NCBI GenBank assembly: GCA_020721745.1
Contig: DYMC01000006.1
Coordinates: forward strand, 1-27,350
From: Lentisphaera sp.
GTDB taxonomy: Bacteria; Verrucomicrobiota; Lentisphaeria; Victivallales; GWF2-50-93
Length of the DNA stretch: 27,350 nucleotides
Direction: 5' to 3'
Part shown: positions 1 through 6,791 of the stretch, one piece after another
Numbering within the stretch: the first letter of the stretch is position 1
Layout of the letters: every line of letters begins with the position of its first letter
Translations under genes and position numbers: made by a program
Notes under the pieces: generated by a model
Told to the model about the DNA's origin: nothing
Databases searched by the model: none
What the model saw: only the letters and a program-made list of their open reading frames with translations

Positions 1-1
1 G

Positions 2-187
2 GTGGAACTGGAGTCCGTCTCGGAGCTTTCCGGCTACGACAAGTTGAAGTATGTCCACAAAAAGGAGGCACAGCTACCGGAGATAAGCGGGAATTTCCCT
101 GTGACGCCAAGTGGCGAAGTTGCGGACCCCGCAAGGGACGGCAAGGAGATCCCCTCAAATCTTGTCGTCCGGGCTGATGCCCTGTAA
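2..187 (+). CDS. 3' end of an unidentified gene (partial)
   Basis: An open frame enters from the left edge and stops with TAA at 185-187, leaving 61 or more residues of the C-terminus. Its codons resemble those of neighbouring genes, which supports a real gene truncated by the window edge. The visible part is hydrophilic, with a lysine-rich stretch followed by a Pro/Gly-rich tail (FPVTPSGEVADPARDGKEIP). I recognise no domain. The GTG at 2 is only where the window opens, so the true start is outside. The last 33 bases overlap the 3' end of folK on the other strand, so the two genes converge tail to tail. It could also be a chance frame; confidence is low. Confidence 0.4.
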   Translation: MELESVSELSGYDKLKYVHKKEAQLPEISGNFPVTPSGEVADPARDGKEIPSNLVVRADAL

Positions 188-727
188 CTCTTCAACTGCT
201 TTTCCCAGCATCATTTTTTCCACCTCTTCCGGGGTGAAATTGCGTTTGAGATGGTCCGAGATGCTGAATCCCGTTCCTGGGACGATGATGTCCGGCTCTA
301 TCTCCGAGGCCGGGACGAGGACGAAGAGTCTTTTCAGCGCGTCCTTGTGGGGGATGTCCAGTTCAGGGGAGGAAATGACGAGGGGGCCGAAGAAGACTAT
401 GTCAATGTCGAGGGTCCGGGAGGACCATTTTGGATGTTCGGCTGGTCTTCCCGCCTCGATCTCGATTTTTCTGCATGCGCTGTGGAGGGCTTCGACCGAG
501 TTTGTCCATATGCCGGACAGCGCGGCGTTGATGAAGTCCGGTGTTCCTGGTGCGCATCCGACGGCCTTGGTCCGATACAGGCTCGACAGTTTTGTGGATT
601 CCAATCCTTGTTTTTGCAGCTTGTCCACCGCGATGCGGAAATTCCGTTCGACCGGGCCGATGTTCGCCCCGAGCGAAAGCAGTATTTTTTCCGGGATTTT
701 CCCCTTTTCGGCCATGATTTCGACCAT
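155..727 (-). CDS. folK: 2-amino-4-hydroxy-6-hydroxymethyldihydropteridine pyrophosphokinase (HPPK)
   Basis: This cytoplasmic folate-pathway enzyme transfers pyrophosphate from ATP to 6-hydroxymethyl-dihydropterin, before DHPS. The 190-residue product has the family's N-terminal LSLGANIGP strand (about 18-25) and the signature GRPAEHPKWSSRTLDIDIVFFG (its two halves at about 93-103 and 104-114), whose RTLDID supplies the Mg/ATP-binding aspartates. Length is slightly above the usual 150-170 because of a short C-terminal extension. The frame stays open upstream to 1519, but that part is antisense to aroQ/accB and rejected. Two starts are possible, ATG at 727 and ATG at 715; neither has a convincing Shine-Dalgarno sequence. 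The gene is divergent from aroQ, 75 bp apart. Confidence 0.9.
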   Translation of the reverse strand: MVEIMAEKGKIPEKILLSLGANIGPVERNFRIAVDKLQKQGLESTKLSSLYRTKAVGCAPGTPDFINAALSGIWTNSVEALHSACRKIEIEAGRPAEHPKWSSRTLDIDIVFFGPLVISSPELDIPHKDALKRLFVLVPASEIEPDIIVPGTGFSISDHLKRNFTPEEVEKMMLGKAVEELQGISPDDKI

Positions 728-735
728 GATTTGAT

Positions 736-764
736 TTGGAATATTCGGTATTACACGATATATT
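736..764 (+). promoter_or_regulatory. Predicted sigma70-type promoter for aroQ-accBC operon
   Basis: A -35 element TTGGAA (736-741), a 17-bp spacer and a -10 element TATATT (759-764) lie in the folK/aroQ divergent gap. Transcription would start near 771, about 30 bases before the aroQ ATG. The same pattern recurs before three other genes in this window. No purine-rich ribosome-binding site is seen before aroQ; the leader is AT-rich and ends in a T-run. Confidence 0.6.
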
Positions 765-802
765 AGCGGTTTAAAATTTAAAATCCACCGTTTTTTTCGG
801 CG

Positions 803-1258
803 ATGAAAATACTTGTTGTCAACGGGCCCAATCTGCAGCTTCTCGGGAAGAGGAGGCCGGATGTCTATGGGAGGGCGACCTTGAGGGATGTCGAGGCCTC
901 CCTTCGCCGCCGTGCGGAGGAGTTGGATGCGGATCTGGTTTTCTTCCAGAGTTGTGTGGAGGGGGAGCTGGCCGAGCGCATAGGCAATTCGGGGCAGGAA
1001 GGTTTCGACGGGATAGTCGTGAATCCGGCGGCCTACACGCACACGAGCGTGGCCATGAGGGATGCTATAGAGGCGTCCGGGCTTCCCGCCGTGGAGGTCC
1101 ACATCAGCAATGTGCATCGGAGGGAGGATTTCAGGAGGAAGTCGCTGACGGCTCCGGTGTGTGCCGGGCAGATATGCGGGCTGGGGGTGAAGGGATACGA
1201 GCTTGCCCTCGAGGCGCTTGCCGACATCATTGGAAGCAAGAGGAAGAGGAAAAAATAA
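803..1258 (+). CDS. aroQ: 3-dehydroquinate dehydratase, type II
   Basis: This is the third step of the shikimate pathway: reversible dehydration of 3-dehydroquinate to 3-dehydroshikimate by the dodecameric type II enzyme. The 151-aa product has the type II landmarks in order: NGPNLQLLG (7-15), the flexible-loop Arg/Tyr (RRPDVYG, Y22), NPAAYTHTS (74-82) and EVHISNVHRRE (98-108) with catalytic H100. The usual SNHEGE segment is SCVEGE here, a substitution at a loop that varies in the family. The lysine-rich tail (KRKRKK) is slightly longer than typical. The start ATG has no clear Shine-Dalgarno sequence. It is first in an operon with accB, 16 bp downstream, an arrangement common beside acetyl-CoA carboxylase genes in several phyla. 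Confidence 0.93.
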   Translation: MKILVVNGPNLQLLGKRRPDVYGRATLRDVEASLRRRAEELDADLVFFQSCVEGELAERIGNSGQEGFDGIVVNPAAYTHTSVAMRDAIEASGLPAVEVHISNVHRREDFRRKSLTAPVCAGQICGLGVKGYELALEALADIIGSKRKRKK

Positions 1259-1274
1259 AAACGGGAGACTGAAG

Positions 1275-1742
1275 ATGGACATTGACAAGATCAGGACGAT
1301 AGTGGAGATGATGTCGGAGCACGACATCAGCGAGTTCAAGATCGAATCGAAGGACAGCAATCTCTGCATAAGGAGGGGCAACGGGACGCATGTGGTGCAG
1401 CATGCCGCTCCGGCCGCCGCTCCGGCTCCCCAGCTTGTTGCGCAGGCTCCTGCGGCTCCTGCGGCCGCCCAGCAGGTGCCGGCGGCGGCCCCTGCCGCAG
1501 CGGCCCCGAGGAACAGCATAGACGCTCCGATCGTGGGGACCTTCTACAGGGCGCCTTCCCCGGAGGCGCCTCCTTTTGTGAAGGAGGGCGACAAGGTTGG
1601 TCCCGACACGGTGGTGTGCATCATCGAGGCGATGAAGGTGATGAACGAGATAAAGGCTGAGAAGAGCGGTGTTGTGAAGGAGATCCTGGCTGAGAACGCC
1701 AAGCCTGTCGAATACGGGCAGCCGTTGTTTGTGATAGAATAA
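1275..1742 (+). CDS. accB: Biotin carboxyl carrier protein of acetyl-CoA carboxylase
   Basis: BCCP carries the biotin that shuttles CO2 between biotin carboxylase (AccC) and the carboxyltransferase in malonyl-CoA synthesis. The 155-aa product has an N-terminal helical segment (1-40), an Ala/Pro-rich flexible linker (about 43-78) and a C-terminal biotinyl domain. The biotinylation motif EAMKVMNE places biotin on K121. A longer in-frame start exists at 1203, but it lies inside aroQ; the ATG at 1275 follows a purine-rich GGGAGACTGAAG and begins exactly like known BCCPs (MDIDKIRTIVEMM). accC follows 19 bp downstream. Confidence 0.95.
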   Translation: MDIDKIRTIVEMMSEHDISEFKIESKDSNLCIRRGNGTHVVQHAAPAAAPAPQLVAQAPAAPAAAQQVPAAAPAAAAPRNSIDAPIVGTFYRAPSPEAPPFVKEGDKVGPDTVVCIIEAMKVMNEIKAEKSGVVKEILAENAKPVEYGQPLFVIE

Positions 1743-1761
1743 CCCAGACTGGGACGAGGAT

Positions 1762-3132
1762 ATGTTCAAGAAGATACTTGTAGCCAACCGGGGGGAGATA
1801 GCGTTGCGGGTAATCCGTGCCTGCAAGGAGCTTGGGATACGCTCCGTGGCGATTCATTCGAGGGCGGACACCAGGAGCCTGCACGTGCATTTTGCGGATG
1901 AATCCGTGTGCATTGGGGAGGCCTCGCCGGGGTCCAGCTATCTGCAGATACCCCAGATAATAAGCGCCGCCGAGATCTGCGACGTGGATGCCATACATCC
2001 CGGATACGGTTTTCTTGCTGAGAACGCCCATTTTTCCGAGATATGCGAGAGCTGCAACATCAGGTTCATAGGTCCGAGCGCGGCCCAGATAAGATCCATG
2101 GGCGACAAGGTGGCGGCGCGTCAGACGATGAAGAAGGCCGGGATTCCGATCACGCCTGGGAGCGAGGGTGCCATATCCGACGAGAAGGAGGCGAAGAAAG
2201 TTGCCTCCCAGCTCAAGTATCCGGTGATAATCAAGGCTGCGGCCGGTGGTGGGGGGAAGGGGATGAGGGTTGCGCACAACGAGGCCAGCCTGATACAGGG
2301 TTTTCATGCGGCGAAGTCGGAGGCGGAGAAGGCATTTGGCAACGGGGAGGTCTACATAGAGAAATACCTTGACAGGCCCAGGCATATAGAGATGCAGATA
2401 ATCGCCGATGAATACGGCAACGTCGTGCATCTTGGGGAGAGGGATTGCAGTATACAGCGCAGGCACCAGAAGCTGATAGAGGAGTCGCCGTCGGCCTTCA
2501 TCACGCCGGATCTGAGGAAGAAGATGGGCGCGGCCGCCGTAAAGGCCGCATCCGCGGTGGGATATTCGAACGCCGGGACCGTGGAGTTCCTGGTTGATTC
2601 CCAGAAGAACTTCTATTTCATGGAGATGAACACGAGGATACAGGTGGAGCATCCGGTAACCGAGGAAGTGACCGGCGTGGATCTGGTCAGGGAGCAGATA
2701 AACGTCGCCGCCGGCAGGAGGCTGTCGTTCAGGCAGAAGGACATCATCATGAAGGGGCACTCCATCGAGTGCAGGATAAACGCGGAGAATCCCTACAACA
2801 ACTTTTCCCCCTGCCCCGGGAAGGTGTCTCTGTTCCACCAGCCGGGCGGAAGGGGAGTCAGGGTTGACACCCATGTCTACAGCGGATACTCCATCCCGCC
2901 CTACTACGACAGCATGATAGCGAAGCTCATTGTGCATGCGGAGGACCGCGGCAAGGCGATAGCCAAGGCCCAGCGTGCTCTCGACGAGTTCATAGTCGAG
3001 GGGGTAGCCACCACCATCCCGTTCAGCCAGTTTGTGCTTTCGTCGAGGGAGTTCACGGATGGCGACTACGACACGGGCTTTATCGAGAACGTGATAAAGG
3101 ACGGGCGTTTCACGCACAAGCAAGGAGGATGA
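1762..3132 (+). CDS. accC: Biotin carboxylase subunit of acetyl-CoA carboxylase
   Basis: This ATP-grasp enzyme carboxylates BCCP-bound biotin using ATP and bicarbonate. The 456-aa length matches the family (about 450). Visible landmarks are the N-terminal FKKILVANRGEIALRVIRA, the glycine-rich ATP loop GGGGKGM (about 162-168), and the late-core motif MEMNTRIQVEHPVTE with the metal and catalytic residues (E, N, R; about 288-302). The ATG at 1762 is preceded by GGGACGAGGAT. accB lies just upstream. accA/accD are not in the window. The TGA stop (3130-3132) overlaps the reading start of the Asp23-family gene, so translation is probably coupled. Confidence 0.96.
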   Translation: MFKKILVANRGEIALRVIRACKELGIRSVAIHSRADTRSLHVHFADESVCIGEASPGSSYLQIPQIISAAEICDVDAIHPGYGFLAENAHFSEICESCNIRFIGPSAAQIRSMGDKVAARQTMKKAGIPITPGSEGAISDEKEAKKVASQLKYPVIIKAAAGGGGKGMRVAHNEASLIQGFHAAKSEAEKAFGNGEVYIEKYLDRPRHIEMQIIADEYGNVVHLGERDCSIQRRHQKLIEESPSAFITPDLRKKMGAAAVKAASAVGYSNAGTVEFLVDSQKNFYFMEMNTRIQVEHPVTEEVTGVDLVREQINVAAGRRLSFRQKDIIMKGHSIECRINAENPYNNFSPCPGKVSLFHQPGGRGVRVDTHVYSGYSIPPYYDSMIAKLIVHAEDRGKAIAKAQRALDEFIVEGVATTIPFSQFVLSSREFTDGDYDTGFIENVIKDGRFTHKQGG

Positions 3133-3134
3133 GG

Positions 3135-3554
3135 ATGATAGACAGGAAGAACAAGGAACAGACCGGCAACATGGGCGGTGCAGTCAAGAGCGACGGGACC
3201 GAGATGGGGCAGATAAGGATACACGAGAATGTGATAGCCGCGATCGTGCGAAAGACCGCGTGCGGGGTCAACGGGGTCAGGAGGATAGCCGGAAGCCACT
3301 TTGTTGACAATCTCGCGGAGATAATAGGCAGCAGGAGGATGGGCGACAGGGCGATGGCCATAAGGATCGAGGGCAACAGCGTGGCCATCGAGGTGAGGCT
3401 GAACCTTGTGTTTGGGGCGCACATACCGACGGTGGCGTCGAGCGTGCAGTCCTCGATAACCGCCGAGGTCGAGAGGATCACGGGGCTCACTGTCACGAGC
3501 GTGACGGTCGTCATACAGGAACTAGAGGACTACGAAGCCGAAAGGGGGGAATAG
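3135..3554 (+). CDS. Asp23/Gls24 (DUF322) family protein
   Basis: The 139-aa product resembles the alkaline-shock protein family: a core beginning QIRIHENVIAAIVRKTACGVNGVRRI, then GNSVAIEVRLNLVFGAHIPTVASSVQ, and an amphipathic C-terminal part (ITGLTVTSVTVVIQELE). Family members are abundant cytoplasmic proteins, recruited to the membrane by AmaP in Gram-positives. Their biochemical role is poorly defined and linked to envelope stress. ATGs occur at 3129 and 3135. AAGGAGG (3122-3128) abuts the first but sits 6 bases before the second, so 3135 is preferred. It lies between accC and an AmaP-like membrane protein, 3 bp from the latter, suggesting the pair works together. Confidence 0.8.
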   Translation: MIDRKNKEQTGNMGGAVKSDGTEMGQIRIHENVIAAIVRKTACGVNGVRRIAGSHFVDNLAEIIGSRRMGDRAMAIRIEGNSVAIEVRLNLVFGAHIPTVASSVQSSITAEVERITGLTVTSVTVVIQELEDYEAERGE

Positions 3555-3557
3555 ACG

Positions 3558-4040
3558 ATGGATATGGATGCGTTATATCAGTCCGCGTTCGATCTTATAT
3601 TCAAGGCGGAGGAATCGAATCTGGAGAATTTCAAGCTGGGCTTTGTCGCGGGGGTGCTGGTCTTTGCGATTCTCGCGGTGCTGATCCGCCTGGTCCTTCT
3701 CTATCTGTCGCGTGGCGACAGGCGGTCGAGGGGGATCAGGATATCCGGCGACAGCGGCTCGATAGTCATATCTCCCGGAGCGATCTCCGATCTTGTCAAG
3801 GGCATAGGCAACGGGATCAAGCATGTTGAGGTGTCGAAGGTGAAGTTGCTCGAGGCCCAGGACAAGTCTCTCTATCTGGAGGTCCACATCGTGATGGCGG
3901 GCGGGGAGACGAGATTTGGCGACATCTCCAACGAGTTCCAGAGACAGGTCGTCGAAACGGTCAAGGACAGGTTTGGCGTCCAGTGCATAAAGAGCGTGGC
4001 CGTCCACCTTGACAAGATAGTGGACGTGAAGCCTGCGTGA
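3558..4040 (+). CDS. AmaP-like membrane anchor with Asp23-like C-terminal domain
   Basis: The 160-aa protein has a hydrophilic N-terminus, one strong transmembrane helix (about 28-50, FVAGVLVFAILAVLIRLVLL), a basic stop-transfer segment (SRGDRRSRG), and a C-terminal domain (about 65-155). That domain follows the Asp23 fold pattern: GSIVISPGAISDLVKGIGNGI, then a strand pair ending VAVHLDKIV. This is the layout of AmaP, the membrane anchor of Asp23 in Staphylococcus, although AmaP usually has two helices. It starts 3 bp after the upstream Asp23-family gene stop and is the last gene before a repeat-containing gap. Function is inferred from family and context. Confidence 0.7.
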   Translation: MDMDALYQSAFDLIFKAEESNLENFKLGFVAGVLVFAILAVLIRLVLLYLSRGDRRSRGIRISGDSGSIVISPGAISDLVKGIGNGIKHVEVSKVKLLEAQDKSLYLEVHIVMAGGETRFGDISNEFQRQVVETVKDRFGVQCIKSVAVHLDKIVDVKPA

Positions 4041-4051
4041 TGGGAGAGTCA

Positions 4052-4140
4052 AAGATACAGGATGCAAGATACAGGATGTTTACCCGCCTCACGCAGTGCG
4101 GAGGGTTTACCCGCCCCGCTGAAAGCGCTGGCGGGCAGGA
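4052..4140. repeat. Intergenic dispersed repeat, copy A (upstream of maf)
   Basis: It begins with two tandem 14-mers (AAGATACAGGATGC at 4052-4065, AAGATACAGGATGT at 4066-4079) and carries GTTTACCCGCC twice. Bases 4068-4099 match the reverse complement of 9215-9246 at 31 of 32 positions, so an inverted copy sits 5.1 kb away beside nrdG. The block fills nearly all of the 106-bp gap and its end (AGGA, 4137-4140) supplies the likely ribosome-binding site of maf. Confidence 0.75.
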
Positions 4141-4146
4141 TGTGGG

Positions 4147-4785
4147 ATGATGAATCCGGATCATGAAGCCTGTGGTGGAGAGGATTTCATTCTTGCATCG
4201 GCCTCGCCGAGGAGGCGTGCGCTTCTTGGCAATTTTCTTTCCTGCGGTTTTTCGGTGGTCTCGCCTGGCTTCGAGGAGATAAACAGCCATCCAAATCCCT
4301 GCATAACCCCTGTCTTGAACGCGGAAGGGAAAGGGCTTTCAGTGTCGAAGGAGCATCCTGGAAGCTGGGTGGTCTCGGCGGACACGGTGATAGAGCATTC
4401 GGGGCGCATCATTGGCAAGCCGTGTTCGACCGAGGAGGCGGAGGATATGCTGGCGGGATTTTCGGGAGGCTCGCATCTTGTCATCACCGCGGTGGCAATC
4501 ATGAGGGATGTCTCCGCGACGCGGTGCGTATTTGCGGATGTCACCCGTGTTTTCTTCAGGAAGCTTGGCAGGAGGCAAATACGCGACTACTTCTCGATGG
4601 TGTATCCCATGGACAAGGCTGGAGCCTATTCGATAGAGGAGCGGGGCGAGATGCTGATTGACAGGATAATGGGATCGCGCTGGAATGTGGCCGGGCTCCC
4701 GCTCGAGAAGCTATCCGAGGCGTTTCATGCGCTCGGGCTGGGCAGCTCGATCAGGAACAAGGTTCCCGAGCCGTCCGGTTTCTGA
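4147..4785 (+). CDS. maf: Maf-family nucleoside triphosphate pyrophosphatase
   Basis: Maf proteins hydrolyse non-canonical or methylated nucleoside triphosphates (or dTTP/UTP) to monophosphates and influence septation. The 212-aa product shows LASASPRRRALL (16-27, phosphate-binding), the catalytic SADTV Asp (D79), GKP (90-92), the strand DVTRVFF, and MDKAGAYSIEE followed by GSRWNVAGLPLEKL. The DKAGAYSI form resembles the dTTP/UTP subfamily. ATG 4147 is spaced 6 bases from AGGA; ATG 4150 is an alternative. Family homology ends near HALGL, and the last 15-20 residues are an extension encoded where the gene overlaps the convergent receiver/kinase gene (4725-4785). Confidence 0.88.
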   Translation: MMNPDHEACGGEDFILASASPRRRALLGNFLSCGFSVVSPGFEEINSHPNPCITPVLNAEGKGLSVSKEHPGSWVVSADTVIEHSGRIIGKPCSTEEAEDMLAGFSGGSHLVITAVAIMRDVSATRCVFADVTRVFFRKLGRRQIRDYFSMVYPMDKAGAYSIEERGEMLIDRIMGSRWNVAGLPLEKLSEAFHALGLGSSIRNKVPEPSGF

Positions 4786-6326
4786 TCTATTCTTATGGAG
4801 CCTCCGAGCTCGTTCAGTATGAGAGAGGACACTGGCAGCCCCATCTCGTGCATGTTCTCCTGGCTTGGCGGACAGAAGAGCTTTTCCCTGCGCTCCTTTG
4901 CGATGCCGGGGCCGTTGTCGGAGAAGACGAGCCTGACGACTCCCCCCTCCTTTGCCGCCTTCACCTCTATCCAGATGTCGCCCTGCCTGCACTGGAGCAG
5001 GGAGCTTCTCGCGAGATTCGCAAACACGTCCTTCAGCAGGGCCGGGTCGGCCTTCGCGGCGATCTTCTCGTCCCCGTCGAACTTGAATGCCGCCTTGCCC
5101 TGCGATCCGGCCTCGATGCCGGCCTTGATGGGCGGAAGCAGCTCGACGTGGACCGGGTTGGGTTTTATTTCTCCCGCACAGAAGAGGGTGTTTCTGATTT
5201 CCAGTCTCAAGTCCTCCGAGCTGCGCATGGACTTCGCGACCAGGTCGAGCACGAGCTGCTCGGCGCCCTGTTCCTTTATCATGCCGAGGTTGGACATCAC
5301 CGCGTCGAGATGTTCGGAGGTGGATTTCGAGAGACTACCCATGAGCAGCGGAAGGAGCGCGTGCTTGCTGGAGAAGGCATCGTTGCCCCGTTCCATGCAT
5401 TCTCCGAGAATGTCGGAAACAGTCATGGAAAGAATGCTGAGGAGTTTATACCACTCGGGGTCGTTCTTGGTCTTGACATCGAAGATGACAATAATGGCGA
5501 AGAAATCGTCCTTGCGGAGCGGGAGGAAGTATTTGTCGTCCTTGTGCTTGGTGGTCCTGCACTCCTTCAGGAACGCCGAGTTCTCCTTGAGATAGGACTG
5601 CGCATCGTCCTCGCTCATTCCGTTGCAGCAGTGCAAAGTCCACTTGTCGCCGGAGAGGGAGACGGCCATTCCCTTTTCGGAGTCCATGAGGTCGAGGAAG
5701 GATTTCAGCGCCGGGATGAATGCGCCGGCCATGGATTTGGCCGATGCCGGGCTTTTCAGCTTGCAGAGGCCTCTTATGATGGCCTCGAGCCATTTCTTCC
5801 TGCGTTTCTCGGTCCATTCCAGGTTCCACTTGGCGGTCAGCGAAAGGGCTAGCTGGTATATTTCCTCGGCCTGGAACGGTTTTTTTATGTAGAGGAGCTT
5901 TTCCGGGCGTCCGACCTTTTCGGCGATCTGCTTCTGGTCGTGGTCGGCGTAGGCGGTCATTATCACTATCTCGACATCCTTGTCCAGTTCGCGGATTTTT
6001 TTTGCGGTCTCCAGGCCGTCCCATCCCGGTGGCATTCTCATGTCGAGGAAGACGAGCGCGTAGGGGTTATTGTTTTGGAGGGACTCCTGGATTTTCGCCG
6101 CGGCATCCTGTCCTTGGTTTACGAATTCGACTTCGTAGAGGGAATTTTCGGAGTCGGCGGTGGATGTTTCGGAGTCGGCGGCCTTTCCTCCCATGAGTCT
6201 CGCCCTCATCTGCTGGACCAGCGATATCGTCTCGTTGGTCTTCCCTGCCTGAAGGAGCAGCTTTGCGAGTTGCTCGCAAAGATCCTTCTGGTCATCCACT
6301 ATCAGAATTCGATTGTTCTTCTCCAT
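4725..6326 (-). CDS. Response-regulator receiver / histidine-kinase-like ATPase hybrid
   Basis: The 533-aa protein has an N-terminal CheY-like receiver (about 5-170) with acidic pair D11/D12, phospho-acceptor D95 (VFLDMRMP), T124 (IMTAYAD) and K149-P150 (KKPF). An unusual insertion of about 40 residues, rich in Ser/Glu/Asp, follows the first helix. A middle region of about 200 residues is unassigned and may be sensory. The C-terminal HATPase_c-like domain shows DNGPGI and a late glycine motif (LNELGGSI). The N-box is degenerate (FANLARSSL) and no standard histidine H-box is seen, so autophosphorylation is doubtful. ATG 6326 has GGAG 9 bases upstream; the open frame extends to 6362. It overlaps maf by 61 bp at its 3' end. 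Confidence 0.78.
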   Translation of the reverse strand: MEKNNRILIVDDQKDLCEQLAKLLLQAGKTNETISLVQQMRARLMGGKAADSETSTADSENSLYEVEFVNQGQDAAAKIQESLQNNNPYALVFLDMRMPPGWDGLETAKKIRELDKDVEIVIMTAYADHDQKQIAEKVGRPEKLLYIKKPFQAEEIYQLALSLTAKWNLEWTEKRRKKWLEAIIRGLCKLKSPASAKSMAGAFIPALKSFLDLMDSEKGMAVSLSGDKWTLHCCNGMSEDDAQSYLKENSAFLKECRTTKHKDDKYFLPLRKDDFFAIIVIFDVKTKNDPEWYKLLSILSMTVSDILGECMERGNDAFSSKHALLPLLMGSLSKSTSEHLDAVMSNLGMIKEQGAEQLVLDLVAKSMRSSEDLRLEIRNTLFCAGEIKPNPVHVELLPPIKAGIEAGSQGKAAFKFDGDEKIAAKADPALLKDVFANLARSSLLQCRQGDIWIEVKAAKEGGVVRLVFSDNGPGIAKERREKLFCPPSQENMHEMGLPVSSLILNELGGSIRIDQKPDGSGTLFLIELPSPSA

Positions 6327-6374
6327 TGGTTTTTCTCCAGCGAGATGTTCGGTCCGCACCAAAAGCCTCCACTA

Positions 6375-6402
6375 AAAATACACTGGGCGCTGAACTTATC
6401 AA
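6375..6402 (-). promoter_or_regulatory. Predicted promoter for the receiver/kinase gene
   Basis: Read on the minus strand, TTGATA (6397-6402) and TATTTT (6375-6380) are separated by 16 bp. Transcription would start near 6368, about 40 bases before the ATG at 6326. No operator was identified. Confidence 0.45.
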
Positions 6403-6435
6403 GCGCCGCAATCGAAAAGTAGGACGATCCAAGGT

Positions 6436-6570
6436 AATTGCAAAATTGCCGACGGAACGCCCCGGAGGCGTCCCGATGCCCTATCGGGACCGGGATTTCG
6501 CAACTTACGCGCTCGGGGCTTAAGAGCCAGCCATAAGGCTGGCGATCCTCCAAAGGGCAATTTTGCAATT
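6436..6570. repeat. 135-bp element bounded by perfect 15-bp inverted repeats
   Basis: AATTGCAAAATTGCC (6436-6450) is exactly repeated in reverse complement at 6556-6570. Between them lie three hairpins: CGCC/GGCG (6458-6470), TCCCGAT/ATCGGGA with a 5-base loop (6471-6489), and GCCAGCC/GGCTGGC with an ATAA loop (6526-6543). No convincing gene is inside. The structure suggests a foldback, REP-like or MITE-like non-autonomous element, or a structured RNA. No clear target-site duplication was seen. Just outside, CTGTGG (6581-6586) and CCACAG (6613-6618) form another short inverted repeat enclosing CGCATTTTTGCG. Confidence 0.65.
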
Positions 6571-6654
6571 GGCCCAGTATCTGTGGAGGCGCATTTTTGC
6601 GAAGACCGGATCCCACAGCGAAAAGTTATTCCCAGTTAATGAGTTATAAAAAAA

Positions 6655-6670
6655 ACACAAGATATAGTGT
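6655..6670. promoter_or_regulatory. NrdR box 1
   Basis: ACACAAGATATAGTGT matches the known NrdR-box consensus (acaCwAtATaTwGtgt) at 15 of 16 positions. NrdR is the ATP/dATP-sensing repressor of ribonucleotide reductase operons. It lies upstream of nrdD, just before the predicted -35. Confidence 0.8.
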
Positions 6671-6679
6671 ATTCGAAGT

Positions 6680-6707
6680 TTGAAACCACTACAAGATGTG
6701 TTAAAGT
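6680..6707 (+). promoter_or_regulatory. Predicted nrdD promoter
   Basis: TTGAAA (6680-6685), a 16-bp spacer and TAAAGT (6702-6707) form a plausible promoter whose spacer is exactly NrdR box 2. Transcription would begin near 6714, giving a leader of about 78 bases. The -10 is imperfect. The NrdR geometry is the stronger argument. Confidence 0.45.
6686..6701. promoter_or_regulatory. NrdR box 2
   Basis: CCACTACAAGATGTGT agrees with the NrdR consensus at about 11 of 16 positions, keeping the CAC/GTGT ends. It is separated from box 1 by 15 bp (31 bp start to start, about three helical turns), which is the standard spacing of paired NrdR boxes. Confidence 0.7.
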
Positions 6708-6725
6708 CCAGCTAGCAACATCGGG

Positions 6726-6765
6726 GCAAGGCCACCCGCCGCCCGGCGTTCGAAGCAAGAAAATG
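6726..6765 (+). other. nrdD leader motif, also present before the glycyl-radical ORF
   Basis: GCAAGGCCACCCGC (6726-6739) differs at one base from 8883-8896, which precedes the second nrdD ORF. Both are followed by a GC-rich turn, then a GC(R)A(A)GAA...AAGCC stretch and a strong ribosome-binding site. In this copy CGCC-GCCC-GGCG can form a small hairpin. It may be a structured leader RNA; no known family is assigned. Confidence 0.4.
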
Positions 6766-6791
6766 AAAGCCTTTGAATTGGAGGGACTTTG

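Noticed and set aside
728..1519. Long N-terminal extension of folK
   Set aside because: Antisense to aroQ and accB; HPPK homology starts at the ATG near 727/715.
1621..3123. 500-codon frame on the minus strand
   Set aside because: Lies wholly over accB/accC, which are certain.
6302..6616. 104-codon minus-strand frame over the foldback element
   Set aside because: Runs through hairpins and into the kinase-gene start; no recognisable protein and explained by the repeat.
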